Source: Streptomyces brasiliensis
GTDB lineage: Bacteria; Actinomycetota; Actinomycetes; Streptomycetales; Streptomycetaceae
Length of the DNA stretch: 64,000 bases
Direction: 5' to 3'
NCBI RefSeq assembly: GCF_014647875.1
Contig: NZ_BMQA01000009.1
Location: 268,245-332,244 of the forward strand
Of the stretch, positions 25,024-32,989 are shown in pieces. Made by a program: the position numbers and the translations under genes. Position 1 is the first letter of the stretch; every line of letters begins with the position of its first letter. Below the pieces are notes generated by a model. It was not told the origin of the DNA. It was given only the letters and a program-made list of their open reading frames with translations, and did no database searches.

Positions 25024-25986
25024 ATGGTGCATGAGCAGAGGTCAGGGGTTCGACTGTCACCGTCCAGTGACACAAAAGACATGCGGGACGACATCGTCGC
25101 GTTGCTCGCGCCCCGCCTGGCGCACTTCGCCGGGGTCGCCCGCACCGAGCACGTCACCCGGGCCGCCCAGGAGCTCCGGGTGCCGCAGTCGACGCTGTCC
25201 CGGGCCATGGTCCGCCTCGAACAGGACCTGGGCGTGGACCTCTTCGCGCGCCGCGGCCGCACCCTCTCCCTCACACCCGCGGGCCGTACGTTCCTCACCT
25301 CCGTCGAGCGTGCGCTGGGCGAGATCGAGCGAGCCGCCGAGGAGGTGCGGGCCGACGCCGACCCGGCCACCGGCAAGGTGGCCTTCGGCTTTCTGCACAC
25401 CATGGGCGCAGGGACGGTCCCGGGGCTCCTCCACGCCTTCCGTGCCGACCATCCGCGCGTCCGTTTCAGCCTCGTCCAGAACTACGGCGAGGCGATGCTC
25501 GAAGGGCTGCGCGCGGGGGAGCTGGACCTCTGCCTGACCTCGCCGGTCCCGGACGCGCCGGACCTCGTGGCCCGGCGCCTGGACGAGCAGAAACTCCGTC
25601 TGGTCGTCCCGGCCGACCACCGCCTGGCCGCGCGCCGCCGCGTCCGTCTCGCCGAGGCCGCCGAGGACATGTTCGTCACCCTCGAAGCGGGCTACGGCCT
25701 GCGCCGCATCACCGACGACCTCTGCAAGGAGGCCGGTTTCCGGCCGCGGGTGGCCTTCGAGGGGGAGGAGGCGGAGACCTTGCGCGGCCTGGTCGCGGCA
25801 GGCCTGGGCGTGGCCCTCCTGCCGCCACCGGCCGTACCCCGCCCGGGAGTTGTGGAACTGACGGTCACGGCGCCGAGGGCCGTGCGCGAGATCGGGGTGG
25901 CCTGGCTGGACGGCCACCCGGACACACCACCGGTGGCGGAGTTCAAGAAGTTCCTGCTCTCGCGGCGCGGCAACCTGCTCGCGTAG
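25024..25986 (+). CDS. LysR-family transcriptional regulator
   Basis: The 320-residue product from ATG 25024 has an N-terminal winged helix (about residues 20-80): LAHFAGVARTEHVTRAAQELRVPQSTLSRAMVRLEQDLGVDLFAR. It is followed by the LysR effector domain KVAFGFLHTMGAGTVPGLL...ELDLCLTSP. Full length for the family. An upstream ATG at 24988 falls inside the putative operator, and ATG 25081 would give a 301-residue form, so the start is not certain. It probably controls the divergent MFS gene. The 3' end is followed by the second palindromic element. Confidence 0.85.
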   Translation: MVHEQRSGVRLSPSSDTKDMRDDIVALLAPRLAHFAGVARTEHVTRAAQELRVPQSTLSRAMVRLEQDLGVDLFARRGRTLSLTPAGRTFLTSVERALGEIERAAEEVRADADPATGKVAFGFLHTMGAGTVPGLLHAFRADHPRVRFSLVQNYGEAMLEGLRAGELDLCLTSPVPDAPDLVARRLDEQKLRLVVPADHRLAARRRVRLAEAAEDMFVTLEAGYGLRRITDDLCKEAGFRPRVAFEGEEAETLRGLVAAGLGVALLPPPAVPRPGVVELTVTAPRAVREIGVAWLDGHPDTPPVAEFKKFLLSRRGNLLA

Positions 25987-26062
25987 CCCCGGCCGGCTGC
26001 TCTCCCGGGGCGACGCCTCGCCGGCCCGCCGCGCAGCAGGCTCCCCGGCACCCCGCCCGCGC

Positions 26063-26228
26063 TAGTGCTGTGACCGGAAGGGTTCACCGGCTCGCGACGC
26101 CCGGCACGGCACCTCGCGGCGTTGTCGCCTCACCCGAGTACATCCAGTACGCGGGTGACGCTCCGCCTTGCGATGCACCGCACCGGACGCCGCGAGCTTC
26201 CCGGCAAGCCTTCCCGGCCACAGCACTA
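26063..26228. repeat. 166-bp MITE-like palindromic element, copy 2
   Basis: Identical to 10231-10396 except T for C at 26071 and G for A at 26208. Terminal inverted repeats here match in 14 of 15 positions, and the whole unit can form one long imperfect hairpin. Again it sits between convergent genes: its right border CTA (26226-26228) is the stop codon of the minus-strand hydrolase gene. The left border lies 77 bp after the LysR stop. The near identity over 15.8 kb points to recent spread. Confidence 0.85.
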
Positions 26229-26990
26229 CGACCCGCGCAGCGACCGCCCGAATCCCGCCGCCAAGGGCATGCGCAGTCCGAGCGGCGGCGGCGCTGCCAG
26301 GGCGTCCTCCAGCGGGCGGGACAGGGCGTGCCCGAACAGGGCTCCCCGTACGAAGTCCGTGGTGAGCGCGAGGACCTCGTCGCGGTACTGGTGCAGTCCG
26401 TGGCCGTCCGCGTGGACCTCGAACCGGCACACGTCACGGTTCGCCTTCTTCGCCCGCGCCGCCAGCCGGAAGGACAGTTCGGGGTCGGTGCGCTCGTCGT
26501 TCGTGCCGTGCACGATCAGCACCCGGCGCCCGACGAGCTGCCGTACCGGCTCCGGTGTCGCCGCCACGTCGTCCTCCGGCAGCCAGGGGGCGATCGCCAC
26601 CACGGAGTCGACCGCGTCGTGGCCGCCCGCCCGCAGGGCCGCGCGGCCGCCCATGTCGACCCCGACCAGGCACACCGGGACGTCGCCGTAGCGCCGCAGG
26701 ACCTCGTCGATCGCCCAGACCGCGTCCCCGGCCGGATGCGCCTCGCTGCCGTTCCAGCCGCGATAGCGGTACTGGACGGCGTGCGTGGCCAGCCCCTCGT
26801 CGCGTCCGGCGCGGGCCAGGGCGCGGCCGAGCGCGCGCACGGAGGCCGTCGCCCATACGGGGGACGGCCTGCGGGCGGAGACCTCCTGGCCCCCGGGCAG
26901 GAGCAGCACCACGCCGCTCACCGCCGTCGGCTCGTGCCCGACCGCCCGGCCCAGCCGGGCCGTTCGTACCGGCGTCGCTTGGGTTGCCAT
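26226..26990 (-). CDS. Alpha/beta hydrolase with Asp at the nucleophile elbow
   Basis: The 254-residue product starts at ATG 26990. It has the alpha/beta-hydrolase order: VVLLLPGGQE (oxyanion strand), ATHAVQYRYRGWNGSE, the elbow CLVGVDMGGRAAL, an acid-containing VLIVHGTNDERTDP and a histidine in HADGHGL. The elbow is G-V-D-M-G, so Asp replaces the usual Ser, as in haloalkane dehalogenases or epoxide hydrolases, although overall it resembles dienelactone/prolyl-oligopeptidase-like hydrolases. TGACA-N6-TGTCA lies at the start codon; CACTGT may be a -10 giving a leaderless mRNA. Its stop codon is in the repeat element. Substrate unknown. Confidence 0.7.
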   Translation of the reverse strand: MATQATPVRTARLGRAVGHEPTAVSGVVLLLPGGQEVSARRPSPVWATASVRALGRALARAGRDEGLATHAVQYRYRGWNGSEAHPAGDAVWAIDEVLRRYGDVPVCLVGVDMGGRAALRAGGHDAVDSVVAIAPWLPEDDVAATPEPVRQLVGRRVLIVHGTNDERTDPELSFRLAARAKKANRDVCRFEVHADGHGLHQYRDEVLALTTDFVRGALFGHALSRPLEDALAAPPPLGLRMPLAAGFGRSLRGS

Positions 26991-27075
26991 GACAGAACAG
27001 TGTCAGAAGTGCGTGTGTACGCGACCCGTCCGTGCGGTCACCATTACGTATCGACGTATACGTGCACCCGGCGAT

Positions 27076-27087
27076 CTACGCGCGTAG
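27076..27087. promoter_or_regulatory. Perfect CTACGCGCGTAG palindrome upstream of adenosine deaminase
   Basis: The 12-bp palindrome ends 16 nt before the ATG at 27104 and partly overlaps the GGAG ribosome binding site (27086-27089). The 113-bp divergent region 26991-27103 also has TACGT-N4-ACGTA near 27045 and an ACGTATACGT palindrome, features of unknown role. Confidence 0.7.
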
Positions 27088-27103
27088 GAGTTAGAGTGCG
27101 GAA

Positions 27104-28267
27104 ATGACGAGCCAGACTGCACCGACCGGGAACGTCCCGACGCCGGACCAGATCCGCAGGGCGCCCAAGGTTCTGCTCCATGATCACCTCGACGGCGGGC
27201 TCCGCCCCGGGACCGTCGTCGAACTCGCCCGGGAGAGCGGCTACTCCCAGCTCCCCGAGACCGACCCCGACAAGCTCGGGATCTGGTTCCGCGAAGCCGC
27301 CGACTCCGGGTCCCTGGAGCGGTATCTGGAGACCTTCTCGCACACCGTCGGCGTGATGCAGACCCGTGACGCGCTGATCCGGGTCGCCCGCGAGTGCGCC
27401 GAGGACCTCGCCGAGGACGGCGTCGTCTACGCCGAGGTGCGGTACGCACCCGAACAGCACCTCGAGGCCGGGCTCAGCCTCGAGGAGGTCGTCGAGGCCG
27501 TCAACGAGGGCTTCCGGCAGGGGGAGCGGCTGGCCCGCGAGAACGGCCACCGCATCCGTGTCGGCGCCCTGCTCACCGCCATGCGGCACGCCGCCCGCGC
27601 GCTGGAGATCGCCGAACTCGCCAACCGCTACCGGGACCTGGGCGTGGTCGGTTTCGACATCGCCGGTGCCGAGGCCGGGTACCCGCCCACCCGGCACCTG
27701 GACGCGTTCGAGTACCTCAAGCGCGAGAACAACCACTTCACCATCCACGCCGGCGAGGCCTTCGGGCTGCCGTCCATCTGGCAGGCCCTGCAGTGGTGCG
27801 GCGCCGACCGGCTCGGGCACGGGGTGCGGATCATCGACGACATCCAGGTGCAGGAGGACGGCTCGGTCAAGCTCGGCCGGCTCGCCTCGTACGTCCGCGA
27901 CAAGCGCATCCCGCTGGAGCTGTGCCCCAGTTCCAACCTGCAGACCGGGGCGGCGGCGTCGTACGCCGAGCATCCGATCGGGCTGCTGCGCCGGCTGCAT
28001 TTCCGGGCCACCGTGAACACGGACAACCGGCTGATGTCCCACACGAGCATGAGCCGGGAATTCGAGCATCTCGTCGAAGCATTCGGTTACACGCTCGACG
28101 ACCTGCAGTGGTTCTCCGTCAATGCGATGAAATCAGCATTCATTCCTTTCGATGAACGGCTGGCCATGATCAATGACGTCGTCAAGCCTGGATACGCCGA
28201 ACTGAAATCCGAATGGCTGTTCCGGCAGGCCGTGTCTACCAGCGGTTCTGTTCCTCAGGAGGGCTGA
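27104..28267 (+). CDS. add: Adenosine deaminase
   Basis: The 387-residue product from ATG 27104 has all the zinc-dependent adenosine deaminase elements: HDHLDG (His26, His28), the substrate loop GFDIAGAEAGYPP, HAGEAFG with the catalytic Glu, DRLGHGVRI and VNTDNRLMS for the C-terminal zinc Asp region. It converts adenosine and deoxyadenosine to inosine forms, substrates for the nucleoside phosphorylase at 59567. Start chosen by GGAG spacing. The last 60 codons are markedly less GC-rich (third-position A/T) than the rest. The operator shared with deoC and the transporter operon suggests co-regulation. Confidence 0.95.
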   Translation: MTSQTAPTGNVPTPDQIRRAPKVLLHDHLDGGLRPGTVVELARESGYSQLPETDPDKLGIWFREAADSGSLERYLETFSHTVGVMQTRDALIRVARECAEDLAEDGVVYAEVRYAPEQHLEAGLSLEEVVEAVNEGFRQGERLARENGHRIRVGALLTAMRHAARALEIAELANRYRDLGVVGFDIAGAEAGYPPTRHLDAFEYLKRENNHFTIHAGEAFGLPSIWQALQWCGADRLGHGVRIIDDIQVQEDGSVKLGRLASYVRDKRIPLELCPSSNLQTGAAASYAEHPIGLLRRLHFRATVNTDNRLMSHTSMSREFEHLVEAFGYTLDDLQWFSVNAMKSAFIPFDERLAMINDVVKPGYAELKSEWLFRQAVSTSGSVPQEG

Positions 28268-28290
28268 ACGGAGGCGAGACGGGTGTACGG

Positions 28291-28322
28291 AATGCGGACG
28301 GGCTTCACCATCCGTCCGCATT
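28291..28322 (+). terminator. Terminator hairpin after adenosine deaminase
   Basis: AATGCGGACGG (28291-28301) pairs with CCGTCCGCATT (28312-28322) around 10 nt, followed by TCGATGTTTG. It ends the adenosine deaminase transcript 24 bp after the stop codon. Confidence 0.7.
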
Positions 28323-28416
28323 TCGATGTTTGCGGCGGCCGGTCTGGCGTGTTTACGGTCGTGGACCGCTCAGTTCGTTTTTGATCCCCGTCATCGCATG
28401 CAAGGACGCATTCACC

Positions 28417-28767
28417 ATGAAGCAGTCTGCTGCCAAGACCCTCGGTGTCGCCGCGCTCGGTGCCGCCTTCGCCGCCGCCGGCGCGGGCGCCGCCGACGCG
28501 GCTCCGGCTCTCCCGGACGCCACCCGGGCGCTGGGCGTCGCCCAGACCCTCCCGGCGCAGAACGTGGCCCAGGCGCTCCCCGGCGCCGGTGAGGCGCTCA
28601 CCCAGGGGACCGGCGCGGTCGGCTCCGGTCTCGCCGCGGCCCAGCCCACGGTGCAGAAGGTGCTCGCCGACGGTCCGGCCGCGCCGGTCGCCGGCCTGCT
28701 CGGCGGACTGCCGCTGCAGGGTCTGCCCACGCACGGCCTGCCGGTGAACGGCCTCCCGCTCGGCTGA
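28417..28767 (+). CDS. Small secreted Ala/Gly/Leu-rich protein
   Basis: The 116-residue product from ATG 28417 has AAGGA 10 nt upstream. The signal peptide MKQSAAKTLGVAALGAAFA ends near ADAAPA, a signal peptidase I site. The mature 85 residues are rich in Ala, Gly, Leu, Pro and Gln, end in repeated GLP units (GLPLQGLPTHGLPVNGLPLG), and have no Cys. I recognise no domain. Its genomic style (short, own promoter, strong terminator) is like that of the secreted protein at 34686. Function unknown. Confidence 0.75.
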   Translation: MKQSAAKTLGVAALGAAFAAAGAGAADAAPALPDATRALGVAQTLPAQNVAQALPGAGEALTQGTGAVGSGLAAAQPTVQKVLADGPAAPVAGLLGGLPLQGLPTHGLPVNGLPLG

Positions 28768-28780
28768 GCCGGAGCCCACG

Positions 28781-28833
28781 ACGCGCCGTTGGGGCGCGCC
28801 CCCCTCGTCCCGGGGCGCGCCCCAACGGCGCGT
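28781..28833. terminator. Strong bidirectional terminator (20-bp perfect stem)
   Basis: ACGCGCCGTTGGGGCGCGCC (28781-28800) is exactly complementary to 28814-28833 around 13 nt. It lies between the convergent secreted-protein gene and PspC-domain gene and should stop transcription from both. Confidence 0.85.
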
Positions 28834-28851
28834 CTGTGTCCTGCCGGGCCG

Positions 28852-29055
28852 CTACCAGGCCGTACGGGACTTGCCCTCGGACGGGAACAGGATCCACAGG
28901 GCGATGTAGAGCAGGAACTGCGGTCCCGGCAGCAGGCAGGAGACCAGGAAGATCACCCGCATCGTCGTGGCGGACGTACCGAAGCGCCGAGCCAGCGCTG
29001 CGCACACGCCGCCGATCATGCGGCCTTCGGTGGGGCGGACCAGAGCGGAGGACAT
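28852..29055 (-). CDS. Small PspC-domain membrane protein
   Basis: The 67-residue product starts at ATG 29055, with GAAGGAG 6 nt upstream. It begins MSSALVRPTEGRMIGGVCAALARRFG, the PspC signature, followed by one membrane segment (VIFLVSCLLPGPQFLLYIALWILF). PspC-domain proteins associate with phage-shock-like membrane stress responses, but short single-domain forms are common in Streptomyces without proven function. It is 64 bp downstream of the VanZ-like gene, possibly in one transcript. Confidence 0.85.
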   Translation of the reverse strand: MSSALVRPTEGRMIGGVCAALARRFGTSATTMRVIFLVSCLLPGPQFLLYIALWILFPSEGKSRTAW

Positions 29056-29119
29056 GTCGGCTCCTTCGTGAGCGTCCCTCGGAGGCGTCCCGTGCGGCTG
29101 CCTCCAACTGTCCTCCACG

Positions 29120-29701
29120 CTACGGAACCGTCCGTGACGAAGCGTCGCTCCACGGTGCGATCCCGACCCTGGGAATCGTCGGGGTCCGGCCCTGAGGCGG
29201 GTCCTCCTGGAGAGGGGCCGTAGGGCCTCGGCGCTCGCCCCTGTGGCGGAGCCGGGCGCGGGCCGCGGGGACTATGGCGACGTGCGCGAGGGCCACGCCC
29301 GCCGTGTTGAGGAGCAGCGAGTCCACGTCCACCACCCGGCCCGGCACCCCGGTCTGCAGCAGGGCTATGCCCAGCGAGATCAGCGCGCCCGCGGCCGCCG
29401 TACGCAGCAGGGACGCGAGCGGCGAGCCGGTGAGCCGGCCGTGCGTCATCGGCAGCAGCACGCCCAGCGGGGCCAGCAGCGCCAGACCCTCGCAGATCCG
29501 CCGGGCCGCGTGCGGCCAGCCCAGCGCAAGGTCGGCGCGGAGGCCGGCGAGGGGGCGCAGATTGGCGGGCGTCACCCAGGGAACGTCCAGCGGCCGCAGC
29601 ATCAGCCAGGCGACGAGCGCGAGGTGGGCGACCAGGAGGACACCCCCTGTCACACGGATGCGGATCGCGGCGCTGCCGCCGATGGAGCCTTGACGCTGCA
29701 C
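29120..29701 (-). CDS. VanZ-like membrane protein
   Basis: The 193-residue product starts at ATG 29701. It has four to five hydrophobic helices in the VanZ/DUF2809-like order: VAHLALVAWLMLRPL, NLRPLAG, EGLALLAPLGVLLPM, LISLGIALLQTGVPGRVVDVDSLLLNTAGVALA. The R-x-x-D-x-D-S/D-L-x-x-N-x-x-G motif in the last helices is the family hallmark. VanZ proteins confer low-level glycopeptide tolerance in some hosts; the role of this chromosomal one is unknown. The C-terminal 45 residues are a charged Pro-rich tail. Confidence 0.8.
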   Translation of the reverse strand: MQRQGSIGGSAAIRIRVTGGVLLVAHLALVAWLMLRPLDVPWVTPANLRPLAGLRADLALGWPHAARRICEGLALLAPLGVLLPMTHGRLTGSPLASLLRTAAAGALISLGIALLQTGVPGRVVDVDSLLLNTAGVALAHVAIVPAARARLRHRGERRGPTAPLQEDPPQGRTPTIPRVGIAPWSDASSRTVP

Positions 29702-29814
29702 GACCCCCTAGACGCGCCCCCGTGCGCGATCGGTTCCGGATCGGCCGCTGATGCGTGGGTGAGGCATGCGTCACGCTGTGCTGGAAGTGCCGTGATGGTG
29801 TGTCGCTCGGCTGA

Positions 29815-29890
29815 GGCGCCGTCGTGGCTGGTCGCGCCCACGCGGCGGAGCCGCGTATCGGACACTGCCCCGTGCCCCTTCGGGGCGCTG
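29815..29890. repeat. Copy of a dispersed 3'-intergenic repeat
   Basis: GTCGTGGCTGGTCGCGCCCA followed by CGCGGCGGAGCCGCGTATCG recurs in degenerate form at 63745-63788. Its core GGCTGGTCGCGC appears reverse-complemented near 35139-35152 and 38605-38617. All copies lie between genes. The GCCCCG/CGGGGC hairpin at 29867-29886 closes this copy. The 190-bp gap 29702-29891 contains nothing else recognisable. Confidence 0.5.
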
Positions 29891-29891
29891 C

Positions 29892-30509
29892 TCAGCCCGC
29901 CGGCACCTCGGTCGACGGTGGAGGGGTGGCCCCAGGGCGGGAGCGGACGTCGTCGGTGCACTCGTAGCGGCGCGGGCGGTCGGCGCCGGGGCCGCCCAGG
30001 ACCACCGAGCCGTCGCCCTCGGCCGCGGCCGAGTCGGAGAATGTGCAGACGATCTGGGCGAGCGCGTACGACGTCAGCTGGTCCGGCGCGGTGCTCAGCC
30101 GCAGGGTGTCCTCGGGGTCCGTGCGGCGCGGCCCGGTCACCCTCATGCCGCCGTGCACGTACGTCGTGTAGCCCGCGCTCCGCTCGCTCTGCGACGGCGT
30201 CTGCGCGAGCTGGTCCAGCAGCCCCTGGGCCAAGATCACCCGGCGCTTCGCGTCCACCGTGCCGTCCGGCACACGCACCGAGCGGTCCACGGTCACCAGC
30301 GAGGAACGGCACAGCAGGAACACCTGCACCGGCACGCCCTTCGAGGACTGCGCCGACAGATCCGGCTCGGCCAGCGAACAGGGCATCCGGGAGGGCGCGC
30401 CGCCGAAGTCGGTGGGCACCTCGGTGGCGCGGATCCCGCACCCGGCGAGCAGCAGACCCAGCAGGGGCAGGGCCAGCAGCCTGCGGGTGCGTCGTACGGG
30501 CCTGGTCAT
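29892..30509 (-). CDS. Lipoprotein of the afsQ operon
   Basis: The 205-residue product from ATG 30509 overlaps the afsQ2 stop (ATGA). The signal MTRPVRRTRRLLALPLLGLLLAGC has a clear lipobox LLAGC. The mature part, with VFLLCRSSLVTVDRSV and DAKRRVILAQGLLDQLAQTPSQSERSAGYTTYV, resembles the GerMN/LpqB-type extracytoplasmic domain. Lipoproteins coupled to histidine kinases often modulate sensing; here it may act with AfsQ2 at the outer face of the membrane. The C-terminus is Pro-rich. In known Streptomyces the afsQ1-afsQ2-lipoprotein order is conserved. Confidence 0.85.
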   Translation of the reverse strand: MTRPVRRTRRLLALPLLGLLLAGCGIRATEVPTDFGGAPSRMPCSLAEPDLSAQSSKGVPVQVFLLCRSSLVTVDRSVRVPDGTVDAKRRVILAQGLLDQLAQTPSQSERSAGYTTYVHGGMRVTGPRRTDPEDTLRLSTAPDQLTSYALAQIVCTFSDSAAAEGDGSVVLGGPGADRPRRYECTDDVRSRPGATPPPSTEVPAG

Positions 30510-32095
30510 GGTGTCTCCCCCTGCGCCCCGTCGCCGCTTCCCTTGTCCTTCTCCGCGCGGTCCTCGGGGTCTTCGGTGAGGGGCGAGGTGTCCCGCGGCA
30601 GGCGGAGGGTGAACACCGCGCCGCCCTCGGGGGAGTTGGCCGCGGTGATCTCGCCGCCGTGGATGTGGGCGTTCTCCATCGCGATGGACAGGCCGAGGCC
30701 GCTGCCGTCGGAGCGCGGGCGGGAGGCGCTGGCCTTGTAGAAGCGGTCGAAGACGTGCGGCAGGACGTCCTCGGGGATGCCGGGGCCATGGTCCTGTACC
30801 TGGATCACCAGCTCGTCTTCCGTCTCGCGCACCGACACCCGCACCGGCGAACCGCCGTGCTTGAGCGCGTTGCCGATCAGGTTGGCGAGGATGACGTCGA
30901 GGCGGCGCGGGTCGAGCCGGGCGTGGATACCGCGCTCGGCGTCCAGATCCACCGCGTCCAGCCAGGCCCGCGCGTCGATGCACGCGGTGATCTGGTCGGC
31001 GATGTCGACGTCGTCCAGGACCAGCCGGGCGGTGCCCGCGTCGAAGCGGGTGACCTCCATCAGGTTCTCGACCAGATTGTTCAGCCGCCGGGTCTCGCTG
31101 ACCACCAGCCGTACCGCCGGCTCGATCATCGGGTCGATGCCGCCGGCCTCCGAGTCCAGTTCCTCCTCCAGCACCTCCGTCACGGCGGTGATGGCGGTGA
31201 GCGGCGTGCGCAGTTCGTGGCTCATGTCCGCGACGAAGCGCCGGGACGCCTCGTCGCGCGCGGCCATCTCGGCGACCCGCTTCTCCAGTGCCTCGGCCGC
31301 GTTGTTGAACGTGCGGGAGAGATCGGCGAGTTCATCCGTGCCGGAGACCCGCAGGCGCGTGTCCAGCTTGCCCTCGCCCAACCGGCTGGCGGCGACACCG
31401 AGGCGGTGCACCGGCTTCAGTACGGTCGTCGCGGCGGCCTGCGCGAGCAGCGCCGAGCCGATCAGCGCCAGCCCCGTGGCGATGCCGAGCGACCAGGCGA
31501 GCGAGTTGAGGTCCTTCGCCTCCGGCTCGAGCGACTTCATCATGTAGCCGGTCGGACCGCCGCCGATCACCTTCGTGCCGGCCACCAGATACGGCGTGCC
31601 GTGGTCGACGATCCGCTGCCAGTACAGGTGGTACGGCGACTTGTTGCCATCGGTGACGTCCTGCTGCCTGATCACGGCGGCGCGCAGCGTCTTCGGCACG
31701 TCCTCCAGCTCGAAGCCGTTCAGGCCGCCCGAATTGCCGTACACCGTCCGGCCGGTGGCGTCCTCGGCGACCAGCAGGACGCTGAAGCGCTGGCTGCTGC
31801 TGGCCATCTGGCCCGCGGTGCGCTGGAGTTCGTCCTGGGTGGGGTGCGCCGGGAGGGAGCCCGCGCGGTTGTGCATCTCCTGCCGGAAGTCGCGCAGCAC
31901 CGCCTCCTGGGTGCGGGTGAGCACGGCCTCCCGGTTCAGCCAGTACGCGATGCCCGACGCCGACACGGCGGCGGTCAGCGCCACCAGACCGAAGACCACG
32001 ACCAGCCGCAGCCGCAGGCTCGTGAACCGCAGCCGCGACAGAGCTCCCTTGCGACCCGCGGCCCAGCCGCGGACCCCGCCTTGCTGGTCCGTCAC
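30506..32095 (-). CDS. afsQ2: Sensor histidine kinase AfsQ2
   Basis: The 529-residue product starts at GTG 32095, overlapping the afsQ1 stop (GTGA). It has a transmembrane helix (about 30-53), an extracellular sensor region (54-195), a second helix (about 197-225), HAMP (226-278), HisKA with MSHELRTPL (His293) and HATPase motifs NLIGNALKHGG, DHGPGIP and GSGLGLSI. AfsQ2 phosphorylates AfsQ1; the pair is known in Streptomyces coelicolor to link nitrogen/glutamate status to antibiotic production and development. The acidic, Lys-rich C-terminal tail is not conserved in kinases generally. First of two genes coupled downstream of afsQ1. Confidence 0.93.
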   Translation of the reverse strand: MTDQQGGVRGWAAGRKGALSRLRFTSLRLRLVVVFGLVALTAAVSASGIAYWLNREAVLTRTQEAVLRDFRQEMHNRAGSLPAHPTQDELQRTAGQMASSSQRFSVLLVAEDATGRTVYGNSGGLNGFELEDVPKTLRAAVIRQQDVTDGNKSPYHLYWQRIVDHGTPYLVAGTKVIGGGPTGYMMKSLEPEAKDLNSLAWSLGIATGLALIGSALLAQAAATTVLKPVHRLGVAASRLGEGKLDTRLRVSGTDELADLSRTFNNAAEALEKRVAEMAARDEASRRFVADMSHELRTPLTAITAVTEVLEEELDSEAGGIDPMIEPAVRLVVSETRRLNNLVENLMEVTRFDAGTARLVLDDVDIADQITACIDARAWLDAVDLDAERGIHARLDPRRLDVILANLIGNALKHGGSPVRVSVRETEDELVIQVQDHGPGIPEDVLPHVFDRFYKASASRPRSDGSGLGLSIAMENAHIHGGEITAANSPEGGAVFTLRLPRDTSPLTEDPEDRAEKDKGSGDGAQGETP

Positions 32096-32769
32096 TGAGG
32101 AGCGTCCAGGCGGTAGCCGACTCCACGGACGGTACGGATCAGGGTCGGCGACGACGGCACGTCCTCCACCTTGGCGCGCAGCCGCTGGACACAGGCGTCC
32201 ACGAGCCGCGAGTCGCCCAGGTAGTCGTGCTCCCACACCAGCCGCAGCAACTGCTGACGGGACAGCGCCTGACCGGGCCGCCGGCTCAGTTCGAGCAGCA
32301 GCCGCAGCTCGGTCGGGGTCAGCTGGAGGTCCTCGCCGTTCTTCGTCACGGTCATCGCGGACCGGTCGATGACGAGGCTGCCGAACGTCGCCGAGTCGCT
32401 GGCCTCCCGCTCGCCGCGCCGCAGTACGGCCCGGATCCGGGCGTCCAGCACCCGGCCCTGGACAGGCTTGACGACATAGTCGTCGGCGCCGGACTCCAGC
32501 CCGACCACCACGTCGATGTCGTCGCTGCGCGCGGTCAGCAGGATGATCGGCAGCTGGTCCGTACGCCGGATGCGCCGGCACACCTCGAACCCGTCGATGC
32601 CGGGCAGCATCACGTCCAGCACGATGAGGTCGGGCCGCTGCTCGCGCAGCAGCTTCAGACCGTCCTCGCCGGTGGCAGCGGTGGCAACCCGGTGCCCCTG
32701 GCGCGTCAGTGAGAGCTCCAGGGCCGTACGGATGGCGTCGTCGTCCTCGATCAGCAACAGGGAAGGCAC
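32092..32769 (-). CDS. afsQ1: Response regulator AfsQ1
   Basis: The 225-residue product, taken from GTG 32769, equals the length I recall for AfsQ1; ATG 32778 would add three residues. The receiver domain has acidic pocket EDDD, phospho-acceptor Asp52 in LIVLDVMLPG, and the T and K switch residues. The OmpR-type winged helix follows, with LTPTELRLLLELSRRPGQALSRQQLL and DSRLVDACVQRLRAKVED. Nearly every residue agrees with my memory of the S. coelicolor protein. It activates sigQ and affects antibiotic-pathway and nitrogen genes by binding GTNAC-N6-GTNAC repeats; one such site lies about 110 bp upstream. Confidence 0.95.
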   Translation of the reverse strand: MPSLLLIEDDDAIRTALELSLTRQGHRVATAATGEDGLKLLREQRPDLIVLDVMLPGIDGFEVCRRIRRTDQLPIILLTARSDDIDVVVGLESGADDYVVKPVQGRVLDARIRAVLRRGEREASDSATFGSLVIDRSAMTVTKNGEDLQLTPTELRLLLELSRRPGQALSRQQLLRLVWEHDYLGDSRLVDACVQRLRAKVEDVPSSPTLIRTVRGVGYRLDAPQ

Positions 32770-32876
32770 GGGGCTCATTCTGGCCCATGGCCGGGCGGGT
32801 TTCGACACCTGTACGTCTACGTACACGTAGCGCTCTTCTCCGTGACCGGCCTGTGGCGTACGTACGGCCGGCCCCT

Positions 32877-32892
32877 GTGACAGGTCTGTGAC
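32877..32892. promoter_or_regulatory. AfsQ1 binding site between afsQ1 and sigQ
   Basis: GTGAC-AGGTCT-GTGAC matches exactly the published AfsQ1 consensus GTNAC-N6-GTNAC. It lies about 98 bp upstream of sigQ, fitting activation of sigQ by AfsQ1 and possible autoregulation. In the same gap CTACGTACACGTAG (32817-32830) forms an imperfect palindrome of unknown role. Confidence 0.85.
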
Positions 32893-32989
32893 AGACGGCG
32901 GACACGGTCATGAAGTGTCCCCGGCAAGCTTTTCACCACAGGCAAGGAAGCGAGCCGGACACCGGCAAGTCCACGACGGGGGGCGCGAG

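Noticed and set aside
32817..32830. CTACGTACACGTAG as a member of the nucleoside operator family
   Set aside because: It shares only the outer bases with CTACGCGCGTAG and sits upstream of afsQ1, which has no link to nucleosides.
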